Shown here: positions 1 to 13,335 of the stretch, piece by piece
Position numbering within the stretch: the first letter of the stretch is position 1
How the letters are laid out: every line of letters starts with the position of its first letter
From: Adiantum capillus-veneris
Lineage: Eukaryota > Streptophyta > Polypodiopsida > Polypodiales > Pteridaceae
Direction of reading: 5' to 3'
NCBI GenBank assembly: GCA_014529385.2
Contig: CM043971.1
Coordinates: 84,981,340-85,045,339 of the forward strand
Length of the DNA: 64,000 nucleotides
Made by a program: the position numbers and the translations under genes
Notes under the pieces: model-generated
Database searches by the model: none
What the model was told of the DNA's origin: nothing
The model's input: only the letters and a program-made list of their open reading frames with translations

Positions 1-1110
1 CTAGAAGAGAGAGAGAGAGCAGGTGTTGAGCATAACTGTAGAGTCAGACTAGCAAACTTTCTATGACCACTTAGCAAGCTTCAAACAAGTTTTGAAATTT
101 GAGCGCATGATCAACTTCCATACACAATTTTAGGGGTTTGGAATGACCTTAGAGGATAAAGATTTAACTTGGTTCAAGATCATACCTCCTGGGTCAATAA
201 TTGATTTACCAACTTTGGCAATGAGGTATGTTGCTGCTTTCTCAAAAATGGGAATCAAGCATAGTATTGTAGCTCAAATCTACATTTTCAAACAAAAACA
301 AGGAGAAACTATAGGAGATAGTGTGAGTCAGATGAGACAATATATAGACAGATGTTTAGAGTTGGAGATCCCAACCAAGGAAATACTTGTCTCACTATTT
401 TTAGAGAGACTATTAAAGAAAGATTTTCACGCTATTTTGTATAGCAAAAGACACATGACTTGAGAAGCATACAGTCTGGACGCGATTGACTTGAGTGATA
501 ATTGCGAGATCTTCAATGAGGAGATATTGTTAACAATACACAGAGCAAGTGAACTACATCCACTGTGTTAGCACAAGTAGGACCACTTGCAGGTCCTGCC
601 AATGCTATAAAAGACATGCTTAAATGCATGAACGATATGATGACCGATATGCAAAGGATGCATATGAGAGGCCCGAGACATGGACCCATTCATGGACAAC
701 CTATGGGAGAAAACAAGTCGTTGAAGTGGTATGCCATTGATGGAAAATGGACAAATCATGAGACAAGCGAGTGCTACTACAAGCCCAAATATGATGGAAA
801 TGTCCAGTATGTGCCAATGAAGCCACAAGGACAACCCATGTATAGATACTCACCAAATGTGGCACCAATGAATAGATCACCCAAACCAATGCCCAAACCA
901 AAAATAGAAAATTTCCATAACTGCAAGATGGATGACCATTGGAAAAATGATTGTCCTGAACCAGATAAGAATGTGAGACATATAGAGGCATATTGTGGAG
1001 CATGTGGTTGCAAGGGCAGAAAATTTCTTGAAGACTGCCCTAGGAACCCAACAAACAAGGGAAAATTTACCATAAACATAGTTCAAGTTGTGCCCGTTAG
1101 TTCATTGTAA
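1..1110 (+). pseudogene. GypA gag: capsid-like core plus cysteine knuckles
   Basis: Gag is the structural protein that packages element RNA. From about position 52 one frame reads through a typical Retrotrans_gag core (FYDHLASF, then LTWF, FSKMGIKH and a Q-rich stretch), with one stop at about 131. The open part is 143-463. After a frame change, 565-1110 has two degenerate zinc knuckles near 919-1050: a C-x4-H-x4-C pattern lacking its first Cys, then a second Cys-rich motif (CGACGCKG). The start lies outside the window. The stops and frame changes mark it as a pseudogene. Confidence 0.75.
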
Positions 1111-1285
1111 GGAGAACTTACGATCCCAGTTCAAATAGTGACTAGAGCACAAGCCAAGGAGAATAAATAAAAAAATGCGAGTGGATCAAACAAACCCAGC
1201 AACTCCTCCAAAACTCCAGAAAAGACCGACGCAAATGGTACGAACTTAAGAGACAAAAACTACAAAAGGGAGTTGAAGAAAAGAT

Positions 1286-1905
1286 GTGAAAGAGGTAGAG
1301 GAAAAGATGCAAACCTTGTCATCAGACTTTAAGGAACCTAAATCAAAATTGGCAAGATCGATATTGGTCGATAAAATTTACGAACCAATCAACGCGGCCT
1401 TGGAAGCTTTCCAAGATGGATTGAAAGTCGGCCAAACTTTGGAAACTAAGTGGAAAAACTATCCACCACCTGATATGGAAGCAGCTAAATTAGAAGCATA
1501 TAAAACTTGGTGCAAATCCCGCAATTCATGCTGAAAAAACAAAAACCTCAATTAAAAATCATAGGAAAATCAGCAGAACTTGAGACTAATACCCTTACAG
1601 AAAATGCACAAGAGAAGGGAGAGTTGGAAACTTTAGAGAACCATGACACACAATCACCCAAACTAATGGTTTCTAATAGTGAGGAAGGATGGGATGGAGT
1701 ACCCATAGTCGAAGAAGATTGGCCAAACCACGTGTGGAAATGAGGTAGAGAAGCCAAAGATGGGAGTCTGACTCTAAAATCAGCTTTAATCGAAGAGGTA
1801 TGGCTAGATAGACCACCCACAGAATTAGATGAAGAATCTTTATATGGAGATTGGGGATCAGAGAAGTCAGGCTTAACAAAAGCTAGAACATTGTAGACTC
1901 TACCT
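1286..1905 (+). pseudogene. GypA gag-protease linker
   Basis: Two short overlapping frames (1286-1534 and 1507-1743) encode a charged, lysine- and glutamate-rich segment with no domain I recognise. Their place between the gag knuckles and the protease suggests that they are the broken spacer of the same polyprotein. Nothing indicates an independent gene. Confidence 0.5.
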
Positions 1906-2513
1906 TTGTACCTAGGTGAGAACGAAGAGAAATCGATGGTCTGCAAAATAACAAAACTAAATAGGCCAAAACATACCTTGGATGTGGTAAATTTGCAATC
2001 CATTATGACAGCCCCAATTCAATGCACCATCACATTGGGTGAGCTATTGAAGTTACGACCACACCGTTGGGGAGATTTGAAAATTACCATGGAAAAGATG
2101 GGATTAAAGGGAGTATCTGGAATAAACTTGGAAAATTTGCAAAACAAGGACATACAAAATAAACTTTTCAATTATGTGCCCATGAACAAAGTAGGCGACT
2201 ATTGTGAAGGGAATGAGGGAAACACTACCCTTCTAGTACAGTACAATGATGTAACAACCATGGCTATTTTGGACAGTGGAGCAGGCATTTCCATAGAAAC
2301 CAAAGTTTTCTAAGAAGCCTAGGGAAAGCCAGCAATCAGGCAAACAAGAATGAAACTACAATTGGTAGATGGACACATAGAGAAACTGATGGGCTTACTG
2401 GAGAATGTTATAGTCAACTCCTTTGGGATTGACTACCAACACAATTTTTCCATTGTAGATTTCAAAAAGAAACTCAACTATGAAATTATATTGGGAAGAC
2501 CGTTCATGAGATA
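1906..2513 (+). pseudogene. GypA retropepsin-like protease
   Basis: Retropepsins cut the retroelement polyprotein and act as dimers. The frame shows the active-site triad as AILDSGAGIS (about 2266-2295). In the same frame two stops (2311, 2320) are followed by the second family hallmark, ILGRPFMR, just before a stop at about 2513. The spacing fits one retropepsin domain of about 100 residues. A basic stretch precedes it (1906-2200). The two internal stops make it non-functional. Confidence 0.75.
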
Positions 2514-3540
2514 GATACAATCCAAGATTGGGGCAATGATTATCTCTACCTGAAACAAGTAGGAGCAATTACTCAAGTGAACTTGAAAGACCATCCTACA
2601 AGGATGTCCTAAGGACACTCACTCATACAAAAATTGGACTCTAAAACCTCAACAAACACTAAATTGTCATCGTGGATACACAAAGACAATCCAATTTGGA
2701 TGTGTGGGGCTTCTAAATTGGCTAGTTTACAAAGAGAAGACTATATTTTATACAAAGAAGTGAATGATGCAGATTACATACATGAACCATTCCCTGAACA
2801 TTTTTTTGAACTTTTTGAGTGGACCCAAATTTTGGCCACCATGGATGTGTACATTAATGAATTTACACCTACACACTTTTGTGACAAGGAGGGATATGAT
2901 ATAGTCCCGTTCTAGATGGTATTTATTGAAATGATCAAGGAGCAACAGGCCTTCTCTGATCACTACTATGATGCCACGGATGAGTTGGAAGAAGAAACCA
3001 TTACAACAGAGGAATCAGACTCGGAAAAAGAGCGTGTAGGAGCAAAACTTCTACTCAGGGGGAGGGGAAGAAAAGTTTTTTTGAGTTTCCAAACCAACAT
3101 CAAAGATGCCAACAAAGGTATTGTAGGAAACAGAACAATAACTTGAAAAGGAAAACGTCAAAACCTACAGTGGAAAACAAAACTCAATTAATGGACTGCA
3201 TAAAAGACAAGATAATTATTCAGACACAAAACATTTGGAACAACAAAACAAACAAAACAAAAGTCGTGCAAGCCTGATAAGACCAAAGGAAAGGAACCTC
3301 TGATGACAAAAACTGAACGCGAAGCAAAATAAAAAAAGTTGAAACGAACTTTGAAAGAAGTCTAGACCATGAAGATGGAGTCGGACATTGACAAACCATG
3401 AGCAATCAATGTTCCATCCCATTATAAAAAATACACTTTGCAAGATCAAAGGATCATTGTAGAGCACCAAAAGAACCATGGAAATCGTATGAAGGGCTTG
3501 AGAACGCCAAGCGAATTGACCTCGTAGAGCCTGGAAAAGA
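2514..3540 (+). pseudogene. GypA protease-RT linker
   Basis: This segment is broken into short frames (2634-2915, 2916-3146). The last codons before the copia insertion, in the frame starting at 3512, read RIDLVEPGK. That motif typically lies just upstream of reverse transcriptase in this kind of gypsy element. It joins in frame to the RT at 22299, which proves that the two halves belong together. An acidic stretch (about 2980-3040) is the only other notable feature. Confidence 0.6.
3536..3540 (+). repeat. CopA target-site duplication, left copy
   Basis: The five bases before the TG of the CopA 5' LTR are AAAGA. The five after the CA of its 3' LTR (22294-22298) are GAAGA. One mismatch is compatible with an old 5-bp duplication. 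Confidence 0.75.
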
Positions 3541-3769
3541 TGTTACCATATACATGTGGTAGTGATGTGTGTGAACACACTTAGGACAACCGGGACATTT
3601 TTTCCCCTCACTAGGAGGGTTTTTTCCCCGTGCATTGTATATACACCCATCACTCTAGGGCTATCTATCTTTCCATTGAACACGAAGTAAATCACTCTCT
3701 ATTGTGTGCCTTGAGCTTCTTTCATCTTCTCCAAGCTGTGTGTGTTTTCCTGCAACCCTAAGTACAACA
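3541..3769 (+). repeat. CopA 5' LTR
   Basis: The block starts TGTTACCATATACATG, ends TACAACA, and is followed one base later by a primer-binding site. The same sequence recurs as the 3' LTR at 22068-22293 and, inverted, at 38018-38244 and 40669-40842. It contains a TATATA stretch near 3648 that could serve the LTR promoter. Confidence 0.9.
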
Positions 3770-3771
3770 AT

Positions 3772-3783
3772 TGGTATCAAAGT
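3772..3783 (+). promoter_or_regulatory. CopA primer-binding site (initiator tRNA-Met)
   Basis: TGGTATCAAAGT lies two bases after the LTR. It matches the common plant site TGGTATCAGAGC, complementary to the 3' end of initiator tRNA-Met, except at two positions. Reverse transcription would have started here. Confidence 0.8.
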
Positions 3784-4131
3784 AGGTTGCATCCTCCCGG
3801 TCTTAGTCGCCAACAGCTCCAGCACATGCCTACTCACTTTCTTTGATTTTTGTGAGCTTTGGTGAGCATCAACAGGTGGAAAAATAATTTGGGAAGATCA
3901 TAGAGCTTTGTCTGCTCAGATTTCTGATTCAGGCTCATTTTTGCCTCCGTTTCCACTACAGGTAGTATTGCATAGGCTATTTCGTCATTTTATGCATAAG
4001 TTATGTCAGTCCATTTTCTATATAACAGGTCTCTTACTGTCTTCTATGGTTTGTGCTATATAGCATGTGCTGTTCCTACCTTGTTTCTCCTTTATTCAGA
4101 CAGTTTTCACATCAGGTGTGCAGGATTCACC

Positions 4132-4683
4132 ATGGCTGACAACAACACATATGTGTTCAAGAAGTTTACTACTAAGGAGAGATTGGAGGGAAAAAATTAC
4201 CCTATGTGAGCTTATATGATGCAACATGTCCTTGTGTAAAATGGCATTTGGAACATTATGCAGGGCATTGATGTACGTGATGGTTCTGAGGATATAGGCA
4301 ATGTTGAGGATGTTGCAGGTTTTGGTGGCAGGATTGCTGATGCCAGAGCTGTTTTGCCTACGTTTGAGCAAGCTTGTTGGGATATAAAAGATGCATAAGC
4401 ACATGCATTGATTGCATTTTGCAAGAGTCACTTTTTTTTAAAAAAAGGACTAGATAGCGTGTAGTTCAACATGCTTTTATTGTTGCTCAAAGAAAGGGTG
4501 GTAACATCAATGCATCCACTTCTTATGGTTCTTCTGTGAGTGGAAAATCACTTGCTCCTAATGCTTCTGCTGGCAGAAATTTGTCTAGAAATTTTGGTGA
4601 TAAGGGCAAAAATAAGATGCGTTGCCATTATTGTAAAGTTATGATCACTTGACCAAGCTATGTCCTAAGTTCAAGGAGATTGT
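4132..4683 (+). pseudogene. CopA gag fragment
   Basis: The ATG at 4132 opens a copia-type gag (MADNNTYVFKKF, then LEGKNYPM). A stop follows at 4206, where a Trp codon is usual, so TGG to TGA is likely. The continuation has more stops, but near 4620-4665 it shows the start of a CCHC knuckle (CHYCK...LCP). At about 4684 the sequence switches abruptly to minus-strand gypsy gag. The remaining gag end and the protease are missing. Confidence 0.7.
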
Positions 4684-6408
4684 CCTTTCAGGAAATTTAA
4701 CATTGGCAGCGAGGCGGTCAAACCATAGTGCCCATAGGATTACACCCTCATGCTTGAGAGGAGAGATAAAGAAGTCCCCTTTGTCCACATAGCCTTGGAC
4801 ATGAAGCCTCAATTTCCCGATTAAGGGAGTGACTGAAGCTTCTTGCCCCTTGAAGGCACTGTCTGCGGGTAGGACATCTCCCATCTCGTAGGCTTGTATG
4901 CCTAGCTCGTTGACCAACTCTATAGATGTAAAATTGTGAGTAGAACCAGGTTCAAAGAGAATAAAAGCATCATGTTCTCTTACCTTTCCCCAAGCATGGC
5001 ATAGAGGTGATCCTTTGTGGTGAGTTTGGTGAGTCTCCTCCTCTTGGATTTCAACCAAGGAAGCTCTAGGAGGATCTTGACGGTTGTTCTTTTGGGGACA
5101 AGCACGGTACGCATGCCCTTGTTCGCCGCACTTGAAGGACCGGTTATCCTTGCGATAACGCTCAAGCTCTTCAAGAGAGAGTTTGTTCTTACCTTTGTAA
5201 ACTCCCTTCTCTTTAGCTTTGTTGGAGTTGCCTTTATGAGACTTTTGGACATTGTCCTTCCCCGTAGGCTCATTGGAACCCTTGTTTTCCGGGGGCTTAT
5301 TATTTCTTTTAGCCCCCGTTTGGAAATTGATTCGAGAGGCCACCATAGTATGGTGTATTACTGCCGATATGGTACGTGGCCTTTGGGAGTTGACATACTC
5401 CGCCATTTCTTTGGTTAAGCCTGCACAAAATTGTTGCTTTTGCTCTAAAAAATCCAACTTTTTGAAGACAGTGGCTTTGAGTTGTAGGTCCCAAAACTTG
5501 TCTACATATTTGAGGATGGATTCATAGGGAGAGAGCTTTAAGCTTCTCCATTCGGTGAGTACTTTGTCTTTGGCATCGGTGGCCAAAAATTGCTTCATAA
5601 TGGAAGCTCTTAAAGCTTTCCGTGTTCGTGGAGCTTCACCGTTGGCTCGGAGGCTAGACCACCATTGCCTGGCGGACTTTTGAAAGTGCATAGCTACATG
5701 GCGTAGCTTAGAGGACTCCGTGAAGCCCTCATCTCCAAACGCCGCATCAAACTTGGAAGACCTCTTCCATGCGGCATAGGATTTCCTATGGCCTCTTCTT
5801 TTTGATGGTTCAAAGGTTGCACCATCACTTTCTTCAGAAGGTGAAGAATTTGAAGAAGGTGGAGAAGAGGGTGACCTCTTTCTCGCCTTTCTCTTGTCTT
5901 GATCTTCGTTGTCTTCACCATCACTTTCATAAGAGGAAGAGGATGAAGAAGATAAAGAACAGGGTGTCCTCTTTCTCGCCTTTTTCTTCTCTTGCTTTTT
6001 ATCATCCCTCTTTGAATTATGGCGTGGAGAAGAGTGCGATGGTCTTCTCTGCTTTGGTGGTGATGGAGAGTGTTTAGCCCGTCGTCTTCGTGGAGCCATC
6101 TTCGCCGAGGTGGCGGGAGACTCACTTCTTTCTCGATCCTTCGGTGGAGGCTCTTGAGTTCTCCTTTGGGAAGGAGATGCATCATCAAGAAGTAAATTCT
6201 TGAGTCCTTCGTATGGATTCTCTTCTTCTTCCCGAATCGGAGAGAGACCTCTTTTGGAAGTCTCACAAGGAGGCTTCCTAGGTGTTCTCTCGTCATGGTG
6301 ATGAGCTTGGAGAATCCCGTGAGCACAGAGCTGCCGTTGCACTTCACTTTGGAGAGATGGGTTGCCCATGGCTTGTTGAAGCCTAGAAACAAGATAGTTA
6401 ACAAGCAT
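4684..6408 (-). pseudogene. GypB-inv gag-protease
   Basis: The frame is open for 587 codons from ATG 6408, running past the breakpoint at 4684 to a stop at 4645. In order it shows a Ser/Arg/Lys-rich N-terminal region (residues about 30-200), a gag core (KFDAAFGDEGF to the YVNSQRP region), a knuckle-like CGEQGHAYRACP preceded by SFK instead of the usual CFK, and a retropepsin start with FEPGSTHNF where DPG or DSG is expected. Compared with GypB it lacks 32 residues (96 bp, in frame) at about 5757, before the gag core. It stayed open although truncated, whereas GypB has a stop at 13939. Confidence 0.75.
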
Positions 6409-6895
6409 CGGAGCATCATTAGTAGCTTGCTCATTAGCAAAATCAAAGTTATCAACATTAATTTTACTCTCTTTACTATTGTCAAAGCCATTCTAACAAC
6501 TTTTTGGTGTAAACTTTTTAGGTGTACTTCAGCACTTCAAGCCCTAGTTGCTACTCTTCTTTACCCCTTTAGAAAAAGCACTCAAGCTACTGTACCCACG
6601 GCTCGAATACCATTAATTGCAAGGAATAGAAGAGAGGGTCTTTCGGCACCAAAACAACACCGGCTCCTGTCAAGCTTCTAATAGCTCAATAGTGGTTAAG
6701 CCGTAGGCAAGCCCCGTAGGAATCCACTATTAAGACCATAGCTCTCGATGGTGATGCCCCGTTGACTGCACGAAGGCAGGCGCACTGCAAGGCTGAAAAA
6801 TCCCTATTCTACTTAATCACAGGCAATTAATAATACCAACCATTTATAGCTAGCTTGAGGACCTCCTTGCTTGAGCAAGAAAAGAGAAACCTTGT
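6409..6895 (-). other. GypB-inv leader between primer site and gag
   Basis: This is untranslated leader equivalent to 12849-13335 of GypB. In both copies an ATG 83 bases upstream of the gag ATG opens a frame that overlaps gag in another register (here ATG at 6491). Because both copies share this, it predates their separation. Confidence 0.6.
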
Positions 6896-6907
6896 GCTCT
6901 GATACCA
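6896..6907 (-). promoter_or_regulatory. GypB-inv primer-binding site
   Basis: Read on the minus strand this is TGGTATCAGAGC, the standard initiator-tRNA-Met site, one base after the LTR end. Confidence 0.85.
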
Positions 6908-6908
6908 A

Positions 6909-8506
6909 TGTAACATTTAATGGCCTAAAAACGTATGTGTAGGGGAAATTAGCATGAACATAGTGGGCATTTCATTAGAATAGATTCTTAATGAGAATTA
7001 CAAGAGTGGTTGGGTGGAGAGAGCAACAAAAAGCATAACACCTAGTTAGATAGCATGAACAATACTTTCAAAAGAGAGAGAAATTAAGCTATTGACAACA
7101 GTTGAGGACCGGATTTGCATGGAGCCGATCCCCCCTCCAAAAGGCTTTGTATTATGGTTTCTCCCATCAAGAGAGACATTGTACAATACAATTCTTTGTG
7201 TTCCTTCAAGACTAGCTAGTGCAATCAAGATGAAAGATTCATGCACTAAGAAAAACACTTAGCAAACACAACATCAATTATCCCCGGTCTCAGACCCAAG
7301 ACCTCACACACCTTCGAAGATGGTGAGAGCTAGCAGGGTATGAGAGTAGATTGAGAGGAAGAAGGAGTATCTTATGAGAAATATGTACATCTCCTCACAT
7401 AATCACTCATATTAGCATAGCTTAGCTTAGTAATTAGCTTGGTAGAGGAGATGAGCATGCATTGAAGCTTGGCTCTTGGTTGGATTTGCATCCACATGCC
7501 AAGAGTGTGTCGATGTAGGCTTCTATCTCACAAGCTTGGAGTAGGTGATGAGCTCTCCATTAAAGCTTGGGAAGAGATAGTCTTATTTTCTTCACACATA
7601 GATTGTGTGTGAGTGTGTGTGTGATAATGCCTTGCAAAAATCAGCCCCCTCTCTCTCTTGGGCGAGCCCTCTTGCTATTTGCTCTTGCTCTACCCTCATT
7701 GGACCTCCCCAAGTCAAGCCAATGACAATTAAGCAGCATAAGTGATAGCCTTCTAACATGTGTCCCCCTTTCCCCTTTTGTGAGAGCTTTAGGTAATTTA
7801 ATAATTAAACTAAACTCTCATTGGACCCCTTTTCCTTCTGGCCAATAGGAATCAGACAAGCCATTGGGCTGCTGAATGCTCATTGGACCACTTGGGAGAC
7901 TGTCCAATAGTCTTCTAGAGGACTTAATTCTCATTGGTTCTTTTATTAAGTGTTTTTAAATTAATTAAACTAGATTTACTCTAGCCTAATTCTCATTGGT
8001 CCACCTCCAAGGCCATCCAATAGGAATTGGGCACACCTTGTGGGCATCTGGCCTAGGGAGCTGACATGTGTCCCTCATTCCCTTTGTGTAAAGGGAGCTT
8101 GTGTGTGTGTGTGTGTGTGTGTGACTTTCTCTCTCATCCCCTACAAGAAAGGCTCGTCCCCTCCCAAGTAGGGATTGCAAAGACTTTTTGGGTCACACAC
8201 TAAGCATCCAATTCCCCTAGGGTTGACCTTTGGACACAACCTTTGAATTTTGGAACCTTAGCATTTTGGAAGTCTTAATGGTCTGAACCTTAGGGTCTTT
8301 TTAGCCCATTGTTGCACATGGCTCTTTTGCAGATGCCCCCCCCCCCCCCTTGGATCCCTATTTTCCCTCCTTTGGATCCCTACTGTGGCCGGTCTGGTAG
8401 CTTAACCAATATTCTAGCTTTTTCTCCCCTGGCAGTTCCCCACATTAAATGATCAGTTTAATATGAGAAAATCATTTAGGAGAATTAGATATTGATTATT
8501 ATGATA
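6909..8506 (-). repeat. GypB-inv LTR
   Basis: This 1598-bp LTR is the reverse complement of the GypB LTRs. Its plus-strand edges read TGTAACATTTAATGG (6909) and ATTATTATGATA (8506), where TGACA is expected, so the terminal base pair has mutated. Its dinucleotide tract (8101-8123) has only about 11-12 GT units, against more than 50 in the three GypB LTRs. A poly-C run lies at 8339-8350. Confidence 0.85.
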
Positions 8507-9692
8507 TATGCCGTGGGCTGTATAAGATCACTCTGTATGACAAGTGTGGGTAGAATTTTGCAAATGATGTTGTGGATTCTAAGGCTATTTCAGATGCAAA
8601 ACTTTGGCATGCACGTTTTGGGCTTCTAAATTTTTCCAATTTCCTACGTTTGCAAAAATCGGATTTGGTTTCCTGTTTTCCGCCTCTTGAAGCACTTGTA
8701 AAACATGTTTGTGAAGACTGCATTTTGGGTAAGATGAAGCACTCAAAGTTTCCAAAGGATGGTTCAGTTAGGGCCACATGCAGTTTGCAGCTTGTTCACA
8801 GTGATGTTTGTGGACCCATGCAAACTCCGTCCTTGGGCAATTACCTTTAATTTGTGACTTTCATTGATGATTACTCCAGGCATGCATGGGTGTATCCGCT
8901 TAAAGTGAAGTTCAAAGTGCTTATGTGCTTCAAAAAATTTCTAGCTATGGCTAAAAATGTCTCAAAATGTACTATGGACACCCTCCATTCCGATCGAGGG
9001 GGGGAATATCTGTCTCATGAATTTAATGCATTTTTGGCAAGTCGTGGGATAAAACACCAATTTACAGTGCCGTATACACCTCAGCAAAATGGTGTTGCTA
9101 AGAGGAAAAACAGGTCACTTACGAAAATGGCACGATGTATGGTCAAAAGTCAAGCTTTGCGGCATTCATTTTGGCTTGAGGCTATCATGTGTGCCATTTA
9201 TGTACTTAACCTATGTCCTACGAAAGCTTTGCAATTTATGACTCCATATGAAGCATGGCATGATAGAAGGCCTGCAATTGAGCACATGCAAGTTTTTGGT
9301 TGTTTGGCATATGCTTTGGTGCCACAAACACAACACAGAATATTGGATGATAAGGCTGTCAAATGTATTTTTGTTGGTTATAAAAATGAAAGCAAAGGTT
9401 ACAGGTTGTATCATTTGCAAATAAAGTGAATCTTGGTTTCACGGGATGTTGTGTTTGTGAAAGATTCTACTCAGACCTTGCTGTCATGTACTAAAGAAGG
9501 TAATGTAAGATCACATGACATTTATGACACTTGTTGCCTCTTTTTAGTGGTGGAAGCTCAAATGTAAATTCCAATGAGGCAAATGTACAACCTATGGGGG
9601 TTTTTGAAAATGTTATAGACCATCCTATTAGTGATGCAGATGTGCATGATGTACTTGATGAGGAAAGGACTGAGAATGAGTAGGCTAGAGGT
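8507..9692 (+). pseudogene. CopA integrase
   Basis: Copia integrase inserts the cDNA copy into the genome. The segment begins with a GAG-pre-integrase zinc-binding region (HARFG, then HVCEDCILGKMKHSKFP), followed by the core with the first Asp in HSDVCGPM and the second in HSDRGGEY. The third catalytic residue, normally Glu in NGVAERKN, is Lys (NGVAKRKN; codon AAG at 9100-9102). A stop interrupts at 8848-8850. The frame 8854-9429 ends in the conserved KCIFVGY region, and the tail to 9692 is broken. Confidence 0.85.
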
Positions 9693-11196
9693 ATGCATAA
9701 ATGGCTGGTGCATACTTTGTGTGACAGTAAATTAGATGCACCTTTGTCTAGTCGTACTCATTTAGGTTCTTGTCATGCATCTTATGAATCAAATTGTTAT
9801 GCTTTGGTTGTGTTTAGTTTATGTGATGTTGAGGAACCTCTATCTTTTGATGAAGCACAGAATTTAAAAAATTGGATGGCTGCCATGCAATCAAAATATG
9901 ATGTAGTTATAAAAAAACACACATGGACTTCATATAATTTTCCTTTTGGCAAGAAGGCCATTGGTACAAAGTGGGTTTACAAGTTGAAACGCAAGCCGGA
10001 TGGTGAGATTGATCGCTATAAGACTCAACTTGTTGCAAAGGGTTATGCACAACAGAAAGGTGTAGATTATGAAGAGATTTTTGCTCCCACTTATTGTATG
10101 TCTACTGAGTGTTTTCTATGTGCACTAGTAGCTCATTATGGTTGGGATGTACATCAATCAGACATTGTTACTTCTTTCTTGAATGGCGACATATTTAAGG
10201 AAGTTTACGTAACGCAGCCTCGTGGTTTTGTTAAGAAAGGACAAGAGGATAAGTGTGCAAATGTAGCAAAGCTTTGTATGGGTTGAAGTAATCTCCTCAT
10301 GCTTGGTATGAGAAGGCTGACACTCATTTAATCAAACAAGGCTTTCATTATATGTAAAGAGTGAGGGTGATGTACTTCTCATTGTCGTTCTCTATGTGGA
10401 TGATTTGCTAATCACTGGACCAAATGAGAGACATATTGCTGAATTTAAGGTTGATTTGAATGCTACTTTCAAGATGAAAGATATGGGGTATTGCATCATT
10501 ATTTGGGCATACAGTTTAAGCAATGTGATGGTGGTATTGCCTTGTGTCAGACAAGTTACATAGAGACATTACTATGTAAGTTTGGACTTGAGAATTACAA
10601 ACCAATAGTTGCCACTCCCATGGAAATAGGTTTGAAATTGAGTCTTCATGATGTTGGTGATCCTGTTGATGTCACTCTTTACCAAACTTCTGTTGGCTAC
10701 CTTATTTATGTATGCAACACAAAGCCATATATTCAGCTTGTAGTTTCACAGGTCAGTAGATTTATGCATAGCCCAGGGTCTAAGCATTGGCAAGCTGTCA
10801 AAAGGATTTTTCGCTACTTGAGTGGCACTTTACATCTTGGCTTGTCTTATGTGAAGGGGGGGATAATTTCCGCTAGACTTACATGCTTTTTCATACTTAG
10901 ATTGGGCTTGTCGTTTTGACACACGAGTGTCCACAAGTGGTTTTTGTTTCATGCTCGGCAGTTCATGTATCTCATGGTTGAGTAAGAAGCAACCGACTAT
11001 GGCCACTTCCAATTGTGAGGTTGAGTATAGGGCACTCTTCACAGCTATGGTTGAGTGTGTATGGCTCAGACACCTTATGGATGATTTGGTTGTTGGACAT
11101 GACAGTGCCAACACTATCTACACTAACAGTCAAAGCGCATTGGTAGTTGCGAGGAATCGTGTTTTTTATGCTGGCACAAAGCACATTGAGGTGCCT
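9693..11196 (+). pseudogene. CopA reverse transcriptase and RNase H
   Basis: The RT_RVT_2 domain starts at about 9840 (EPLSFDEAQ, then KWVYKLKRKPDGEIDRYK, VAKGYAQ) and reaches the catalytic YVDD at about 10397-10408 after a frame break near 10286. Frame 10491-10919 covers the thumb and connection. Frame 10927 onwards is the RNase H (STSGFCFMLGSS, CEVEYRAL). The coding sequence is cut at 11196 by GypB and resumes at 21850. Frame breaks near 10286, 10490 and 10920 make it inactive. Confidence 0.85.
11192..11196 (+). repeat. GypB target-site duplication TGCCT
   Basis: TGCCT precedes the first GypB LTR and recurs at 21850-21854 after the last one. Joining the flanks restores the expected CopA RNase H sequence. 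The same TGCCT also precedes the third LTR (20166-20170), as part of the duplicated CopA segment. Confidence 0.9.
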
Positions 11197-12835
<1,639 letters not shown>

Positions 12836-12836
12836 T

Positions 12837-12848
12837 TGGTATCAGAGC
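12837..12848 (+). promoter_or_regulatory. GypB primer-binding site
   Basis: TGGTATCAGAGC, a perfect match to the common plant initiator-tRNA-Met site, one base after LTR A. Confidence 0.9.
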
Positions 12849-13335
12849 ACAAGGTTTCTCTTTTCTTGCTCAAGAAGGGAGGTCCTCAAGCTAGCTATAA
12901 ATGGTTGGTATTATTAATTGCCTGTGAGTAAGTAGAATACGGATTTTTCAGTCTTGCAGTGCGCCTGCCTTCGTGCAGTCAACGGGGCATCACCATCGAG
13001 AGCTATGGTCTTAATAGTGGAGTCCTACGGGGCTTGCCTACGGCTTAACCACTATTGAGCTATTAGAAGCTTGACAGGAGCCGGTGCTGTTTTGGTGCCG
13101 AAAGACCCTCTCTTCTATTCCTTGCAATTAATGGTATTCGATCCGTGGGTACAGTAGCTTGAGTGCTTTTTCTAAAGGGGTAAAGAAGAGTAGCAACTAG
13201 GGCTTGAAGTGCTGAAGTACACCTAAAAAGTTTACACCAAAAAGTTGTTAGAATGGCTCTGACAATAGTAAAGAGAGTAAAATTAATGTTGATAACTTTG
13301 ATTTTGCTAATGAGCAAGCTACTAATGATGCTCCG
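12849..13335 (+). other. GypB leader
   Basis: Untranslated leader between the primer site and the first gag-frame ATG. An upstream ATG at 13253 opens a frame in the +1 register that overlaps the 5' part of gag. A stop at 13249-13251 closes the gag frame upstream. Confidence 0.6.

Larger units (their letters stand above)
1..3540 (+). mobile_element. GypA, left half of a Tat/Athila-like Ty3/gypsy retrotransposon
   Basis: This is the gag-protease half of a Ty3/gypsy element that starts before the window. In order it holds a gag core, cysteine-rich knuckles, a retropepsin and the linker that leads into reverse transcriptase. The RT half resumes at 22294, because a copia element (3541-22293) is inserted between. 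The reading frame that ends at 3540 continues at 22299 if the insertion and one target-site copy are left out. The type call rests on the integrase sequence at 24430-24640, which resembles Tat/Athila elements, and on the absence of a chromodomain. Multiple stops and frame changes show that it is dead. Confidence 0.8.
4684..8506 (-). mobile_element. GypB-inv, truncated chromovirus (LTR plus gag) on the minus strand
   Basis: This is a second copy of the GypB family in inverse orientation. It holds a 5' LTR (6909-8506), primer site and gag, and it ends at 4684 inside the protease-to-RT linker; pol and the 3' LTR are gone. The matching part of GypB is 11197 to about 15160, so the two copies form an inverted repeat with arms of about 3.8-4.0 kb around 2.7 kb of CopA. 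Confidence 0.8.
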
